NCBI GenBank assembly: GCA_913058575.1 | Contig: CAJXRF010000007.1 | Location: 36,469-100,468, forward strand | Direction: 5' to 3' | From: an uncultured Bermanella sp. | Lineage (GTDB): Bacteria; Pseudomonadota; Gammaproteobacteria; Pseudomonadales; Oceanobacteraceae | Length of the DNA: 64,000 nt | Shown here: positions 8,522-18,258 of the stretch, piece by piece | How positions within the stretch are numbered: position 1 is the first letter of the stretch | Layout of the letters: each line of letters opens with the position of its first letter | The notes under the pieces: generated by a model | Told to the model about the DNA's origin: nothing | Database searches by the model: none | Seen by the model: only the letters and a program-made list of their open reading frames with translations | Translations under genes and position numbers: made by a program

Positions 8522-8887
8522 ATGACTTCATTGTTTGAAAATATTGGTGGCAATAAAGCAGTAGAAGCGGCTGTAGACATCTTTTACAAAAAGGTCATTA
8601 GCGACCCCGCACTCTCCCCTTTCTTTGATGGCATCAATCTAGAGCGACAAAAAAAAATGCAGGCATCATTTTTAACGGTGGCATTTGGTGGGCCTAACAA
8701 CTATTCAGGCAAAGGTATGAGAGCTGCGCATGCAAGGCCAGCAGCCTTAGGATTATCAGAAGTTCATTTTGGTAAAGTCGCCGAGCACCTTCAAAAAACG
8801 CTGGTAGAGTTAAGTGTGCCATTTGAGCTAATACAGGAAGTCATGACAATCGCCGCGTCTACTAAAAATGACGTTCTAAACCTATGA
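8522..8887 (+). CDS. group I truncated haemoglobin
   Basis: 121 residues, the usual length for a 2-on-2 globin. SLFENIGGNKAVEAAVDIFYKKV is the N-terminal A-B helix signature and DPALSPFFDGIN follows; the proximal histidine is in VHFGKVAEHL. Group I members handle oxygen or detoxify nitric oxide. Single gene with its own upstream gap and a strong hairpin after it; no nitric-oxide regulator site was recognised upstream. Confidence 0.9.
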   Translation: MTSLFENIGGNKAVEAAVDIFYKKVISDPALSPFFDGINLERQKKMQASFLTVAFGGPNNYSGKGMRAAHARPAALGLSEVHFGKVAEHLQKTLVELSVPFELIQEVMTIAASTKNDVLNL

Positions 8888-8911
8888 GAGCCCTTTAAAT
8901 AATTTTAATGG

Positions 8912-8936
8912 GTACTCAAAGCAATGCCTTGAGTAC
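8912..8936. terminator. hairpin between convergent globin and yihY genes
   Basis: GTACTCAA / TTGAGTAC with short inner extension, flanked by an outer AGCCC / GGGCT pair. Placed between two convergent genes, it can serve both directions. Confidence 0.65.
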
Positions 8937-8939
8937 GGG

Positions 8940-10166
8940 CTATTTGTTTATAACGCTAGAAATTGAAACATCAAGAATAGACTTCTTTTTATCTCTAATA
9001 TCAACAAACAAGGGGTTAAGCTGTTCAAACCAATCGCTATCAGTTAAGTACACGGCCAGTTTATCTAGACGGCGTTCATGAATAAGCTCACTTAAGTCGC
9101 CTATCCTAAGCGCATTCAGATCAACCCTCAGATAAAAGACACCTGCCTTATCCTTCACCCACCCCTGATGAATAAGCCGCTGTAGAACAGGCTCCCAATC
9201 ATCGCTATTTAAATAAGATAAATTAGCAATTAACTCTACTCTAGGCACACCGTTCGCCGCACCTAGCAGCGTTTTGCAAATAATAAGCCCCCAATCCAGT
9301 TGAGATGCTTTAACACCACGCCAATGTTGATGATAAAACGGCAGCATGGCCACCAACTGAGCGCCCAATAAAACCAAACTCCAAGCGATATAAAGCCAAA
9401 GTAAAAAAAGAGGCATCATGGCAAACGTGCCATAAACTATTTCATATGAAGGCGTTAGTGAAACCAGCCAAACAAATAATAATTTTGCCAGCTCTAAAAG
9501 CGTCGATGCCACCACAGCACCAATGAGGGCATGCAATGGTCGAATCTGACAGCTGGGTAAAAAGTAATACATGACTGTCAGCGCTACGCTAGAAACTCCC
9601 ATAGGCAATAGGCCTACCAAAACTGAACTTCTAATTAGCGAGTCACTAATATTGCTTACCCATAACTGAGAACTTAAAAGATACGTGCTAATTAAGAAGC
9701 CACCGGCCAACAGTGCTGGACCCAGAAGTAACATCAACCAATAATTAACAATACGCATGCCCGATCGTTTACTTTTTACTCGCCAAATAGTGTTAAAAGA
9801 GCCTTCCATGGTGAGCATTAAACTGATGGCGCTAAACAACAAAATCACAAGCCCCAGCCAAGTGAGACTCTTTGCCTGCTCACTAAATGTTTTTAAATAT
9901 TCTTGAATGATCTCGCCACTGGATGGAATAAAATGCTCAAAAATAAACGTTTGGAATTGCTCAGAAAAATCCAATGACCATGGGAGCCAGCCTGCAATGA
10001 CATAGCCCGATGTCATGAGAGGCACAATGGCAAACAAGGTGACAAATGTTAGTTGAGCAGCGCTCTTACGCGCCTCTCCTTTTTCAAACTGCTTAATCAG
10101 CAAGTATATAAAACGCCACACACCCTGTAGATTCACTGCTCGCACTCGCCTCAAATAGAGGTACAA
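8940..10166 (-). CDS. YihY/BrkB family inner-membrane protein
   Basis: 408 residues with about six membrane segments and a C-terminal cytoplasmic domain resembling a winged helix (about 310-400). The N-terminal block KGEARKSAAQLTFVTLFAIVPLM is the family signature. Members were once called ribonuclease BN in error; their real function is unknown. Divergent from arsC with a 34-base gap, so promoters overlap. Confidence 0.88.
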   Translation of the reverse strand: MYLYLRRVRAVNLQGVWRFIYLLIKQFEKGEARKSAAQLTFVTLFAIVPLMTSGYVIAGWLPWSLDFSEQFQTFIFEHFIPSSGEIIQEYLKTFSEQAKSLTWLGLVILLFSAISLMLTMEGSFNTIWRVKSKRSGMRIVNYWLMLLLGPALLAGGFLISTYLLSSQLWVSNISDSLIRSSVLVGLLPMGVSSVALTVMYYFLPSCQIRPLHALIGAVVASTLLELAKLLFVWLVSLTPSYEIVYGTFAMMPLFLLWLYIAWSLVLLGAQLVAMLPFYHQHWRGVKASQLDWGLIICKTLLGAANGVPRVELIANLSYLNSDDWEPVLQRLIHQGWVKDKAGVFYLRVDLNALRIGDLSELIHERRLDKLAVYLTDSDWFEQLNPLFVDIRDKKKSILDVSISSVINK

Positions 10167-10200
10167 TACCCTCTTTTAGTGACTTTTCAATGGAACGCCC

Positions 10201-11153
<953 letters not shown>

Positions 11154-11160
11154 GTCAATA

Positions 11161-11523
11161 ATGAACAAAGTAAAAATTTCTTATAATTTGGCGCTCATCT
11201 GCTTTTGCATGCAGTTTGTTTTGCTGGCTGCGGGTACGTTTGATCGACCTGACATTAAAATCGACACTGCTTGGGCATTACTAATAGGCATCATTCTCAC
11301 GGCCATTAAAGGCATTCCATGGCTGGTGCTGATTCCTGGCATCATAATGAAAAGCTCAAGAATTATGGCTTGGATGAGTTATGTCTGCTTGGTGTATTTT
11401 ATTGTGTGGGTGCTGGCGGCTTTTTCAGAGCAGGACTCAGTGTTGGCAAGTCTAGGAGTGGCGGTTACGTTACTTCAATTTAGTGCAGCGGCTTATTACA
11501 CTCGCTTAATTAAAAACAGCTAA
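11161..11523 (+). CDS. DUF2069 membrane protein
   Basis: 120 residues with four hydrophobic segments, including KGIPWLVLIPGIIMKSSRIMAWMSYVCLVYF, the hallmark of DUF2069. Small inner-membrane proteins of this family regularly follow wrbA in gammaproteobacteria; function unknown. Last gene of the arsC-wrbA operon. Confidence 0.8.
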   Translation: MNKVKISYNLALICFCMQFVLLAAGTFDRPDIKIDTAWALLIGIILTAIKGIPWLVLIPGIIMKSSRIMAWMSYVCLVYFIVWVLAAFSEQDSVLASLGVAVTLLQFSAAAYYTRLIKNS

Positions 11524-11549
11524 ACCACTAACCCGATTTAGCAGCTCAG

Positions 11550-11579
11550 ATAGGTAGCAGGCAAACACCCACTACCTAT
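11550..11579. terminator. hairpin between DUF2069 and CxxC genes
   Basis: ATAGGTAG / CTACCTAT, 8-bp perfect stem, between convergent genes. No long T run, so strength is uncertain. Confidence 0.5.
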
Positions 11580-11588
11580 TTAGCTTAA

Positions 11589-11822
11589 TTAGTCTTCCCA
11601 GTTATCATGCTCTCCATCATCCGGAGCTAACTCAGTTATGACCGTATCGCCGCAAACTTTACATTTGCCTTCAATGGTAATTATGCCTTCTAATTCATAT
11701 TCTTCAGGCTCAACCATGCCCAAATCTGCTTTTTGGCATTGGTTACACCAAGTTTGCTCCAAAAAAGATGCTTGATCTTCTGCGTCACGCTGGTGAAAAT
11801 CGCGTTCTATTTTATCCATCAT
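11589..11822 (-). CDS. small zinc-ribbon-like protein
   Basis: 77 residues, strongly acidic, with CNQC and CKVC pairs about 28 residues apart, the layout of a zinc ribbon. Residues 1-20 are charged and probably helical. Divergent from the next gene with a gap of about 30 bases. No enzyme motif; could be a nucleic-acid or protein-binding accessory. Family not recognised. Confidence 0.6.
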   Translation of the reverse strand: MMDKIERDFHQRDAEDQASFLEQTWCNQCQKADLGMVEPEEYELEGIITIEGKCKVCGDTVITELAPDDGEHDNWED

Positions 11823-11853
11823 TTACTCCAACTTATTCAATACGGGATTGTAT

Positions 11854-12348
11854 ATGGAATACCCACGTTTTCTAGTCCTAGAAGCCAGTAGTTACGAAGA
11901 AGATGCCTATCCAGTGGCCGCTTCTTGGTCAATTAGTGACGGTCAACTAAAAGCGGTACTCATTCGCCCAGAAGATGAGTGGCGTGAATCAGAAACTTCG
12001 ACCAATGACACACACCACATTACTCGCGACCATACCGAGATGGTGGGTGAAAGCGTATTGGATGTTATTCGTGAATTATCCGAAGACGTAGACAAACAGC
12101 CTGTCTATGTGAGTGATGCCTATTTACAAGGAAAATGGTTAAGCACACTTTATTCAGCCTATGGAGCCGAAGTGTCATTTGACATTGTACCTACAACAGA
12201 TTTGTTCTTAATGACCGAAAGTCAATTAGAGGAGGAATTAGAAAATTTGGCCAGCAATCTATTGTTAGATTTAAAAATAGCCGAAGAGCGCGTGCGCACG
12301 TTATTGGAATTATATTCACGCCTAAAGGATTCAGGCTTGTTAGAGTAA
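11854..12348 (+). CDS. hypothetical protein, possibly an inactive exonuclease-like fold
   Basis: 164 residues from ATG 11854 (track start is a TTG two codons earlier). FLVLEASSYEEDAYPVAASWSISDGQLKAVLIRP followed by HHITRDH and later VYVSDAYLQGKWL resembles the order of DEDD exonuclease motifs (first strand acidic, HGI-like, then a D on a strand), but the first motif has only a glutamate and spacing is irregular. The C-terminal 50 residues are a charged helix. Function unknown; the exonuclease resemblance is by eye. Confidence 0.55.
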   Translation: MEYPRFLVLEASSYEEDAYPVAASWSISDGQLKAVLIRPEDEWRESETSTNDTHHITRDHTEMVGESVLDVIRELSEDVDKQPVYVSDAYLQGKWLSTLYSAYGAEVSFDIVPTTDLFLMTESQLEEELENLASNLLLDLKIAEERVRTLLELYSRLKDSGLLE

Positions 12349-12351
12349 AAA

Positions 12352-12385
12352 AGCTGGGCTTGTAATTATTGTAATTACCAGCCCA
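12352..12385. terminator. hairpin overlapping the hda stop
   Basis: GCTGGGCTTGTAATTA...TAATTACCAGCCC forms a long stem between convergent genes and overlaps the last codons of hda. Probably a shared terminator. Confidence 0.5.
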
Positions 12386-13085
12386 TGACTGTTTTAACGA
12401 AAGGCCGGGTTAACTTTCTCTGAGCACTTAGCGAGGCATTATCTAAATCCTGAAGTACATCGAAAATTTGCACCATACTGCCTTCCACATGACGGACAAT
12501 GAAACGTGCCACATCAACAGTAAGATCTAGTCCACGATTATGAGCACGATACTGCAAGGCCTCTATTTTAAAGTCTTCATCCACTTCATTTAACTGATAC
12601 AACAAACCCCATTGCAGCCGAGTTAATAAGTCTGGCAGCTGAATGCCTAATGCTTCGGGATTTTTATCGGCAGCAAAAATAAGATGACCACCAGCATCGC
12701 GAACGCGATTAAATAAATGAAACAACGCTTCTTCCCACTTAGGTTTACCCGCAATAGCCTGTAAATTGTCCAAGGCAATCAAGGGTAAATCTTCAAGGCT
12801 TTCAAAAATTGCGGGGGAATACATAACGAGCTCGTCTAGGGGGAGATAGACGCTATTGGCACCATGGGCCTGAGCTTCATGGCATGCTGCCTGTAGCAAA
12901 TGGCTACAACCTACGCCAACAGGGCCATTAATGAAAATACTTTGCTCGCCTTGCGCCTGTGCGCTAAGGCGAATTTGCGCCACTACTTCAGTTGCTTGAA
13001 GCGCATAAAAATTGTCAAACGTGGCATCATCACGTAACTGAACTGACAAAGGTAGTTGTTCTACAACTTGTACAGAAGCCATCAT
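12375..13085 (-). CDS. hda: DnaA regulatory inactivator Hda
   Basis: 236 residues, an AAA+ protein homologous to DnaA domain III without the DNA-binding domain. Hda with the DNA-loaded sliding clamp stimulates ATP hydrolysis by DnaA and prevents re-initiation. The N-terminal VEQLPLSVQLRDDATFDNF holds the QLxL-type clamp-binding motif. The Walker A equivalent GPVGVGCSHLL lacks lysine, as is common in Hda; LIALDNLQAI is Walker B. Overlaps perM by 4 bases (ATGA), so translation is coupled. Confidence 0.93.
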   Translation of the reverse strand: MMASVQVVEQLPLSVQLRDDATFDNFYALQATEVVAQIRLSAQAQGEQSIFINGPVGVGCSHLLQAACHEAQAHGANSVYLPLDELVMYSPAIFESLEDLPLIALDNLQAIAGKPKWEEALFHLFNRVRDAGGHLIFAADKNPEALGIQLPDLLTRLQWGLLYQLNEVDEDFKIEALQYRAHNRGLDLTVDVARFIVRHVEGSMVQIFDVLQDLDNASLSAQRKLTRPFVKTVMGW

Positions 13086-14152
13086 GTTTCCGAATAAAAC
13101 TCAGTTTCTTTATAAATTTCGTGTATATGTCGTAAGAGTACCACAATTATTGCCGCAACAGGCAATGCAAGTAACACTCCGACAAATCCAAATAGCTGAC
13201 CACCCGCCATAACAGCAAAAATAACCGCCACTGGGTGCAATCCAATCTTGTCTCCCACTAATATAGGGGTTAGCAAAACAGATTCAACCACCTGCCCCGC
13301 CATAAATACCAAAGCGATGACTGCTATGTGCCAATCAAGTCCAAACTGCATAAAGCCTGCCACACTAGCTGCCGCAACCCCTACCGCAAAACCCATATAG
13401 GGCACAATGCTGGCCAGTCCAGCCAATAGGCCCACCAGTAAGGCAAGCTTTAATCCAACCAACCAAAGGCCAAACACATAAATAACGGCCAAGGCTGCCA
13501 TCACCCATAACTGCCCTCTTAAAAAAGCCCCCACAACATCGTTACACTCTGAAGCCAGCCGCCCAACCTGCCCCTGAAAACGAACAGGCAAAAGTTTAAG
13601 AGATTTTTCAGTGAGAATATCCCAGTCACGTAACAAGTAAAAACCCACCACCGGAACCAAAGCCAAATTGGCTAAGGCCAACACTAGGCTTGTAGTTGAC
13701 GCACTAGCGCTATAAAGGATCGAGGCAAGCATGCCCTTGCTATCTCCCCATTGCGCCCAAAGTTGCTCTTTCAAATGGGCTACATCAAATATCTCGGGGT
13801 CTAAATCCAGCAAAGTGATCAGCCATGGCATAGCTTGAAATTGAACCCATTCTAACATTTGCGGGATATGGCTATAAGCCACCTTCAACTGCTGAATGGC
13901 CATGGGAATTACTAGCAGCATCACCCCCAATAAAAGCGTAAACAGCACTGTAAAGCACAAACTAACCGCTAAAGATCGTGATAACCCTAGCTCCTCTAAG
14001 CGATCAGCCAATGGGTCACCTAAGTAGGCGAATAGTGCGCCCAACATGAATGGTGTCAAAATGGGCTGAAGATTCCCTATCAGCCAAAAAAACAATAGGG
14101 CCAGCACCAGCCATAAAAGCGGCTTTAAGCCAATTTGCAATGCGTTATTCAA
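13082..14152 (-). CDS. perM: AI-2E/PerM family transporter
   Basis: About 356 residues with eight membrane segments and the family block LALLVGLLAGLASIVPYMGFAVGV. Members include the quorum-signal exporter TqsA and sodium/proton antiporters; specificity here is unknown. The start is probably TTG at 14152, since AAAGGAGAT lies just before it, rather than the track TTG at 14176. Lies between DUF2066 and hda, an arrangement conserved in pseudomonads and relatives. Confidence 0.87.
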   Translation of the reverse strand: MNNALQIGLKPLLWLVLALLFFWLIGNLQPILTPFMLGALFAYLGDPLADRLEELGLSRSLAVSLCFTVLFTLLLGVMLLVIPMAIQQLKVAYSHIPQMLEWVQFQAMPWLITLLDLDPEIFDVAHLKEQLWAQWGDSKGMLASILYSASASTTSLVLALANLALVPVVGFYLLRDWDILTEKSLKLLPVRFQGQVGRLASECNDVVGAFLRGQLWVMAALAVIYVFGLWLVGLKLALLVGLLAGLASIVPYMGFAVGVAAASVAGFMQFGLDWHIAVIALVFMAGQVVESVLLTPILVGDKIGLHPVAVIFAVMAGGQLFGFVGVLLALPVAAIIVVLLRHIHEIYKETEFYSET

Positions 14153-14188
14153 ATTCCATCTCCTTTGTCGGCACAATATAGGCCAGAC

Positions 14189-15265
14189 TTATAAATTCCA
14201 TTTGAAGTATTCAATATCAAAACTTCCAGGCTCTTCATTTTCTTCAATTTTATGTTTTATAGGCACTAATTTTCGATCAAGTGCTAGGGTTTGCTTGAGC
14301 TGCTTAACTGTGCCATTCAATTGCAAACTCATAAACAAGCGGTCTTTATTTACCTTCATTACGGCAACTTGTTTTGTAATGGCCATTTTTTCTAAGTATT
14401 GGGTGACTTTTGCATAGTCAGAGAGTGATCTGACAGCACTAATTTGAATGCTAAGTGAGCTAGCATCTTGATTACTGGGTTTTAAGGCAAAGCTATTGGC
14501 CAATACTTGCGCGGAAGCGGTTAAGCCCTCCAGCACCTGCTGCTCTAAGGATATGGTTTCAAATACAAAGTTTTGCTTTACGCCTTTTAAGTAGAAGCTC
14601 CACTGGCCCTTCCATTTACCACCAGTTGTTTTATAAATACGACTGGCCAGCACTGACTCAGCCCCATAACGCTTACTTGCTTGCACAATTGGCTCATCAA
14701 ACATTCCCCATAACTGTTCAATGGGTAGCGTCATGGAATCATCTAAGTCATTTAACGGGTATATAAGCGGTAAGCCACGCTTTAGAGCGCCACTTTGCAG
14801 TGCCTTTTGGCCAAGGTGATCCACGCCATCACTCATAATCAACCGCTTTGTACCGTCATCTATGGCCATCCATACTAAAATACTAGGTCGATTAGCACCC
14901 CACCTAGGAAGCTTGCCTCGTTTAATCAGTCCTTGAATAGACTTCCCTTCAAATTGCATGGTTAACCACAAAGACCCAGGTAAAGCGCCAGCCAACTGGC
15001 CATTCTCTACCGTTGCATAGCTAAACTGGTATAAGTATTGATCAGCAATGGTCAGCGCTTTATTAATGGCGGCTCTGTCTGCGGGTACCGCAAAGCCACT
15101 GACTTTTTGTAACACCTCTAACAAACCTGCTCGAGCGGCTTCTTGGCGAGCACTTTGTGACTGATCGCTCACCAGTATTTTTGCATCGTATAAATTGCCA
15201 ACCGATTTCCCATAGGAGGGCATAGCGATAACAGCAAACAACACAACAAGAAGTACAGATTTCAT
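14189..15265 (-). CDS. DUF2066 domain protein, exported
   Basis: 358 residues with a signal peptide (1-19, ending SYG). LYDAKILVSDQSQSARQEAARAGLLEVLQKVSG is the DUF2066 signature. Periplasmic, function unknown. First gene of the DUF2066-perM-hda set and divergent from purM, which is the standard arrangement in many gammaproteobacteria. Confidence 0.85.
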   Translation of the reverse strand: MKSVLLVVLFAVIAMPSYGKSVGNLYDAKILVSDQSQSARQEAARAGLLEVLQKVSGFAVPADRAAINKALTIADQYLYQFSYATVENGQLAGALPGSLWLTMQFEGKSIQGLIKRGKLPRWGANRPSILVWMAIDDGTKRLIMSDGVDHLGQKALQSGALKRGLPLIYPLNDLDDSMTLPIEQLWGMFDEPIVQASKRYGAESVLASRIYKTTGGKWKGQWSFYLKGVKQNFVFETISLEQQVLEGLTASAQVLANSFALKPSNQDASSLSIQISAVRSLSDYAKVTQYLEKMAITKQVAVMKVNKDRLFMSLQLNGTVKQLKQTLALDRKLVPIKHKIEENEEPGSFDIEYFKWNL

Positions 15266-15445
15266 ATTTGCAGGGCTTATATTTATATGGGAGGCGCCAT
15301 TCTGACAAAAACAGCAGAAATTACAGCTCTTTTTAAGAAAATATCACCTATATGGGCCTGTAGGATTTCTAAAATCAGACACCGGTGGTAAAATCCGGCA
15401 CCATTTTTTTCATTTCCTTGATCTTTTTTATAAAAGGCTGCCCAT

Positions 15446-16501
15446 ATGAGCGATCAAAACAAGTCTCTTAGCTACAAAGACGCCGGTGTAGACATTGAAG
15501 CCGGCAATGCACTTGTTGACCGTATTAAAGGTGTTGTTAAAAAAACACGCCGCCCTGAAGTAATGGGTGGACTTGGCGGCTTTGCCGGCCTATGCAGCCT
15601 ACCCACTAAATACAAAGAACCTATTTTAGTATCTGGCACCGACGGCGTGGGCACCAAACTACGCTTAGCCATGGATTTAAACAAGCACGACACCATTGGC
15701 ATCGATCTAGTGGCCATGTGTGTAAACGACCTAATCGTATGCGGTGCTGAACCTTTATTCTTTTTAGATTATTACGCCACGGGCAAATTAGACGTGGACG
15801 TAGCCACCTCAGTAGTTACGGGCATCGGCGAAGGGTGTCAGCAGTCAGGTTGCGCTTTAGTGGGCGGTGAAACAGCTGAAATGCCAGGCATGTACCACGG
15901 CGGCGATTACGATCTGGCAGGTTTTTGTGTTGGCGTTGCTGAAAAAGAAGAGCTTATCGATGGCAGCAAGGTGAAAGCTGGCGACGTAATTGTCGGTATT
16001 CAGTCTTCAGGGCTACATTCAAACGGTTATTCTTTGGCTCGTAAAATTTTAGAAGTATCAGAAGCTGACCTAAGCGAAGAGCTAGACGGTCAAACTTTAG
16101 CCGATGCTCTAATGGCACCTACTCGTATTTACGTTAAGCCTGTTCTTAAACTATTAGAAACAGTCGATGTGCATTCTATCTGCCACATCACAGGTGGTGG
16201 CGTTTACGAAAACATTCCCCGCGTACTGCCTGAAAACACCAAGGTTATCCTTGATGGTTCAGCTTGGCAGCGCCCTGCCATTTATGACTGGCTACAAGCT
16301 AAAGGCAATGTTGACTGGCATGAAATGCACCTAACATTTAACTGCGGTCTAGGCATGATTGTGGTGCTTCCTGAAGAAAAAGCTCAAGAAGCCATTGACA
16401 TCTTAAATGCTGAAGGCGAGACCGCTACCCTAGTAGGCCGCATTGAAGCAGCCAATGAAGGCGATGCCCTAGTAATTGTTAAAGGCGTAGACGAGGAATA
16501 A
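15446..16501 (+). CDS. purM: phosphoribosylformylglycinamidine cyclo-ligase
   Basis: 351 residues. Closes the imidazole ring: FGAM + ATP gives AIR, in de novo purine synthesis. [21 protein letters not shown] is the N-terminal signature, [12 protein letters not shown] the ATP/metal-binding loop, and [11 protein letters not shown] a conserved core segment. Followed by purN after 4 bases. No PUR-box was confidently identified in the 180-base divergent region. Confidence 0.97.
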   Translation: MSDQNKSLSYKDAGVDIEAGNALVDRIKGVVKKTRRPEVMGGLGGFAGLCSLPTKYKEPILVSGTDGVGTKLRLAMDLNKHDTIGIDLVAMCVNDLIVCGAEPLFFLDYYATGKLDVDVATSVVTGIGEGCQQSGCALVGGETAEMPGMYHGGDYDLAGFCVGVAEKEELIDGSKVKAGDVIVGIQSSGLHSNGYSLARKILEVSEADLSEELDGQTLADALMAPTRIYVKPVLKLLETVDVHSICHITGGGVYENIPRVLPENTKVILDGSAWQRPAIYDWLQAKGNVDWHEMHLTFNCGLGMIVVLPEEKAQEAIDILNAEGETATLVGRIEAANEGDALVIVKGVDEE

Positions 16502-16505
16502 TTCA

Positions 16506-17180
16506 GTGAAATCTGAACCGGCTGAACCAGCACGCATCGTTGTTCTTATTTCTGGCTCTGGCTCGAACATGCAAGCCATTGCAGAATCTTGCATAAAAAA
16601 AGAAATGGATGGCGAAATTGTCGCGGTGATCAGTAATCGCCCTGCGGTGGCCGGACTTGATCGAGCTGAAAAGCTTGGTATCGCCACAGACATTGTGGAC
16701 CATACCGAGTTTGCCAGCCGCGAAGAGTTTGACGTTAACTTGATTCGCGCCATCGATGAACACAGCCCTGATATCATTATCTTGGCTGGCTTCATGCGCA
16801 TATTAACGCCTGACTTCGTTCGCCGCTATAAAGGTAAACTGGTAAACATTCACCCTTCACTGCTACCAAAATACAAAGGGCTAAACACCCACAAACGTGC
16901 TTTAGAAGCAGGTGATAAAAAGCATGGCGTTACCGTGCATTTTGTCAGTGAAGATTTAGATGGCGGCCCGAATATTATTCAGGCCGTGGTACCTGTGCTT
17001 GATGACGATAATGCTCAAACCCTGCAGGTTAGAGTGCAAGCTCAAGAGCATATAATCTTTCCCATCGCGGTTAAGTGGTTTATAGAAGGTCGATTATCCA
17101 TGATTAAGGGAGATGCTTATTTTGACAACCAAGCTCTACCTGAAACAGGTTTGCAGTTAAGCCCTGAGTCCATCAGCTAA
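16506..17180 (+). CDS. purN: phosphoribosylglycinamide formyltransferase (folate-dependent)
   Basis: 224 residues, GTG start. Transfers formyl from 10-formyl-THF to GAR. VLISGSGSNMQAI is the phosphate loop; catalytic residues are seen in LVNIHPSLLPKYKGLNTHKRALE and GVTVHFVSEDLDGG. Co-transcribed with purM, the usual bacterial pair. Confidence 0.96.
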   Translation: MKSEPAEPARIVVLISGSGSNMQAIAESCIKKEMDGEIVAVISNRPAVAGLDRAEKLGIATDIVDHTEFASREEFDVNLIRAIDEHSPDIIILAGFMRILTPDFVRRYKGKLVNIHPSLLPKYKGLNTHKRALEAGDKKHGVTVHFVSEDLDGGPNIIQAVVPVLDDDNAQTLQVRVQAQEHIIFPIAVKWFIEGRLSMIKGDAYFDNQALPETGLQLSPESIS

Positions 17181-17262
17181 AAGCGCCATAATAAGTTCAA
17201 CTGCTAGTCACACCAAGGCAGTTGGGCTTATACTGAAAAAAACAAATCCTAGGCCGTACCCT

Positions 17263-18039
17263 TTGACTAAGTTTATTTTCAGCACACTCCTTACGTTCAC
17301 TCTATTTAATTCCTGTCTAGCTGACGCGCCTAACAGTGAAGTACTTGAGCCCACAACCAACCAACAACAGCCAAGCTCAAAAAGCCTTAGCCCCTATAGC
17401 GCTAAATATGAGGCCACTTGGAAAGCAGGTTGGTTCCCCATTACCGTTCAAGCGACTCGCACCCTTAAGCAAACTGATGAAGCACTTTGGCAACTTTCAT
17501 TTGAGGCGTATTCATCCATTGCCGACTTAAGTGAAATAACTAACTTCCATGTGTCTGAAGGCTCCATTAAACCCCAAAACTATCGCTACAAGACCACTGG
17601 GTTTTTAACTAAATCAAAAAGAAGCCAAGAGTTTAACTGGCAGGAAAAAAAATTATGGCTACCCAATAAAGACACATGGGCAGAATACGAACTACCTGAA
17701 AACCTGCAAGACAACCTAAGCTATCAAGAACAAATCCGCTTAGATCTTATGTCTGGGCTTACCGAGTTTCATTACCCCATCGCTTATAAAAACCGCTTAA
17801 AGCACTACTATTTTGAAGTAGTAGGCGAAACTGAGCTTAATAGTGGCCAAGGCCCTATAACGGCCATTCAGGTTAAGCAAACTCAATTAAAGAGCAAAAA
17901 GGAATCCACTCTTCTTTGGTACGCCAAGGATTTTGAATACATTTTACTAAAACTTAAAAAGGTAAAGTCTAACGGTGACAAAAGCGTCATCTTGTTAAAA
18001 GAGGCGCAATTAAAAAATGAAATCCTAAAAGGCTTCTAA
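17263..18039 (+). CDS. DUF3108 domain protein, exported
   Basis: 258 residues with a signal peptide ending around SCLADA. The domain (about 45-250) shows YSAKYEATWKAGWFPITVQATRTL and a lipocalin-like beta-barrel pattern, with the ending typical of DUF3108. TTG start. Downstream of purMN by about 80 bases; may share their transcript. Role unknown; family members are periplasmic. Confidence 0.78.
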   Translation: MTKFIFSTLLTFTLFNSCLADAPNSEVLEPTTNQQQPSSKSLSPYSAKYEATWKAGWFPITVQATRTLKQTDEALWQLSFEAYSSIADLSEITNFHVSEGSIKPQNYRYKTTGFLTKSKRSQEFNWQEKKLWLPNKDTWAEYELPENLQDNLSYQEQIRLDLMSGLTEFHYPIAYKNRLKHYYFEVVGETELNSGQGPITAIQVKQTQLKSKKESTLLWYAKDFEYILLKLKKVKSNGDKSVILLKEAQLKNEILKGF

Positions 18040-18068
18040 TGCTTTTTAACCATTTCCTTTTAACGTAG

Positions 18069-18169
18069 AATGCGCCCCATCCAGGGGGAGGCCTAAGGCC
18101 TGAGATGTCTGTTCCCAGCGAACCCCTAGAACCTGATCCGGTTAATACCGGCGTAGGAATGGACGCATT
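18069..18169 (+). promoter_or_regulatory. TPP riboswitch
   Basis: Contains the conserved thi-box core: GGGGGAG then CCTGAGATG in the J3-2/P2 part, GAACCCCTAGAACCTGATCCGGTTAATACCGGCGTAGGA in the pyrophosphate-sensing arm. P1 is AATGCG(CC) pairing with (GG)CGCATT. It binds thiamine pyrophosphate and lowers expression of downstream genes. Here it controls a thiamine-uptake operon. P1 is followed at once by TTTTT, and a second hairpin lies just before the receptor start; either could be the expression switch. Confidence 0.95.
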
Positions 18170-18225
18170 TTTTTATATTAATGGCTTTCAATGGCGGCTT
18201 CGATCGCCAACACTACGCAGTAACC

Positions 18226-18256
18226 GGGCTCTTATTCAATATTTTGGAAAAGACCC
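18226..18256 (+). promoter_or_regulatory. candidate expression-platform hairpin
   Basis: GGGCTCTT pairs with AAGACCC (one bulged base), folding the sequence just before the likely ATG at 18259 and holding the TTGGAAAAG purine stretch in or beside the stem. This would suit translational control by the upstream TPP riboswitch. Base pairing is seen by eye only. Confidence 0.3.
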
Positions 18257-18258
18257 AA

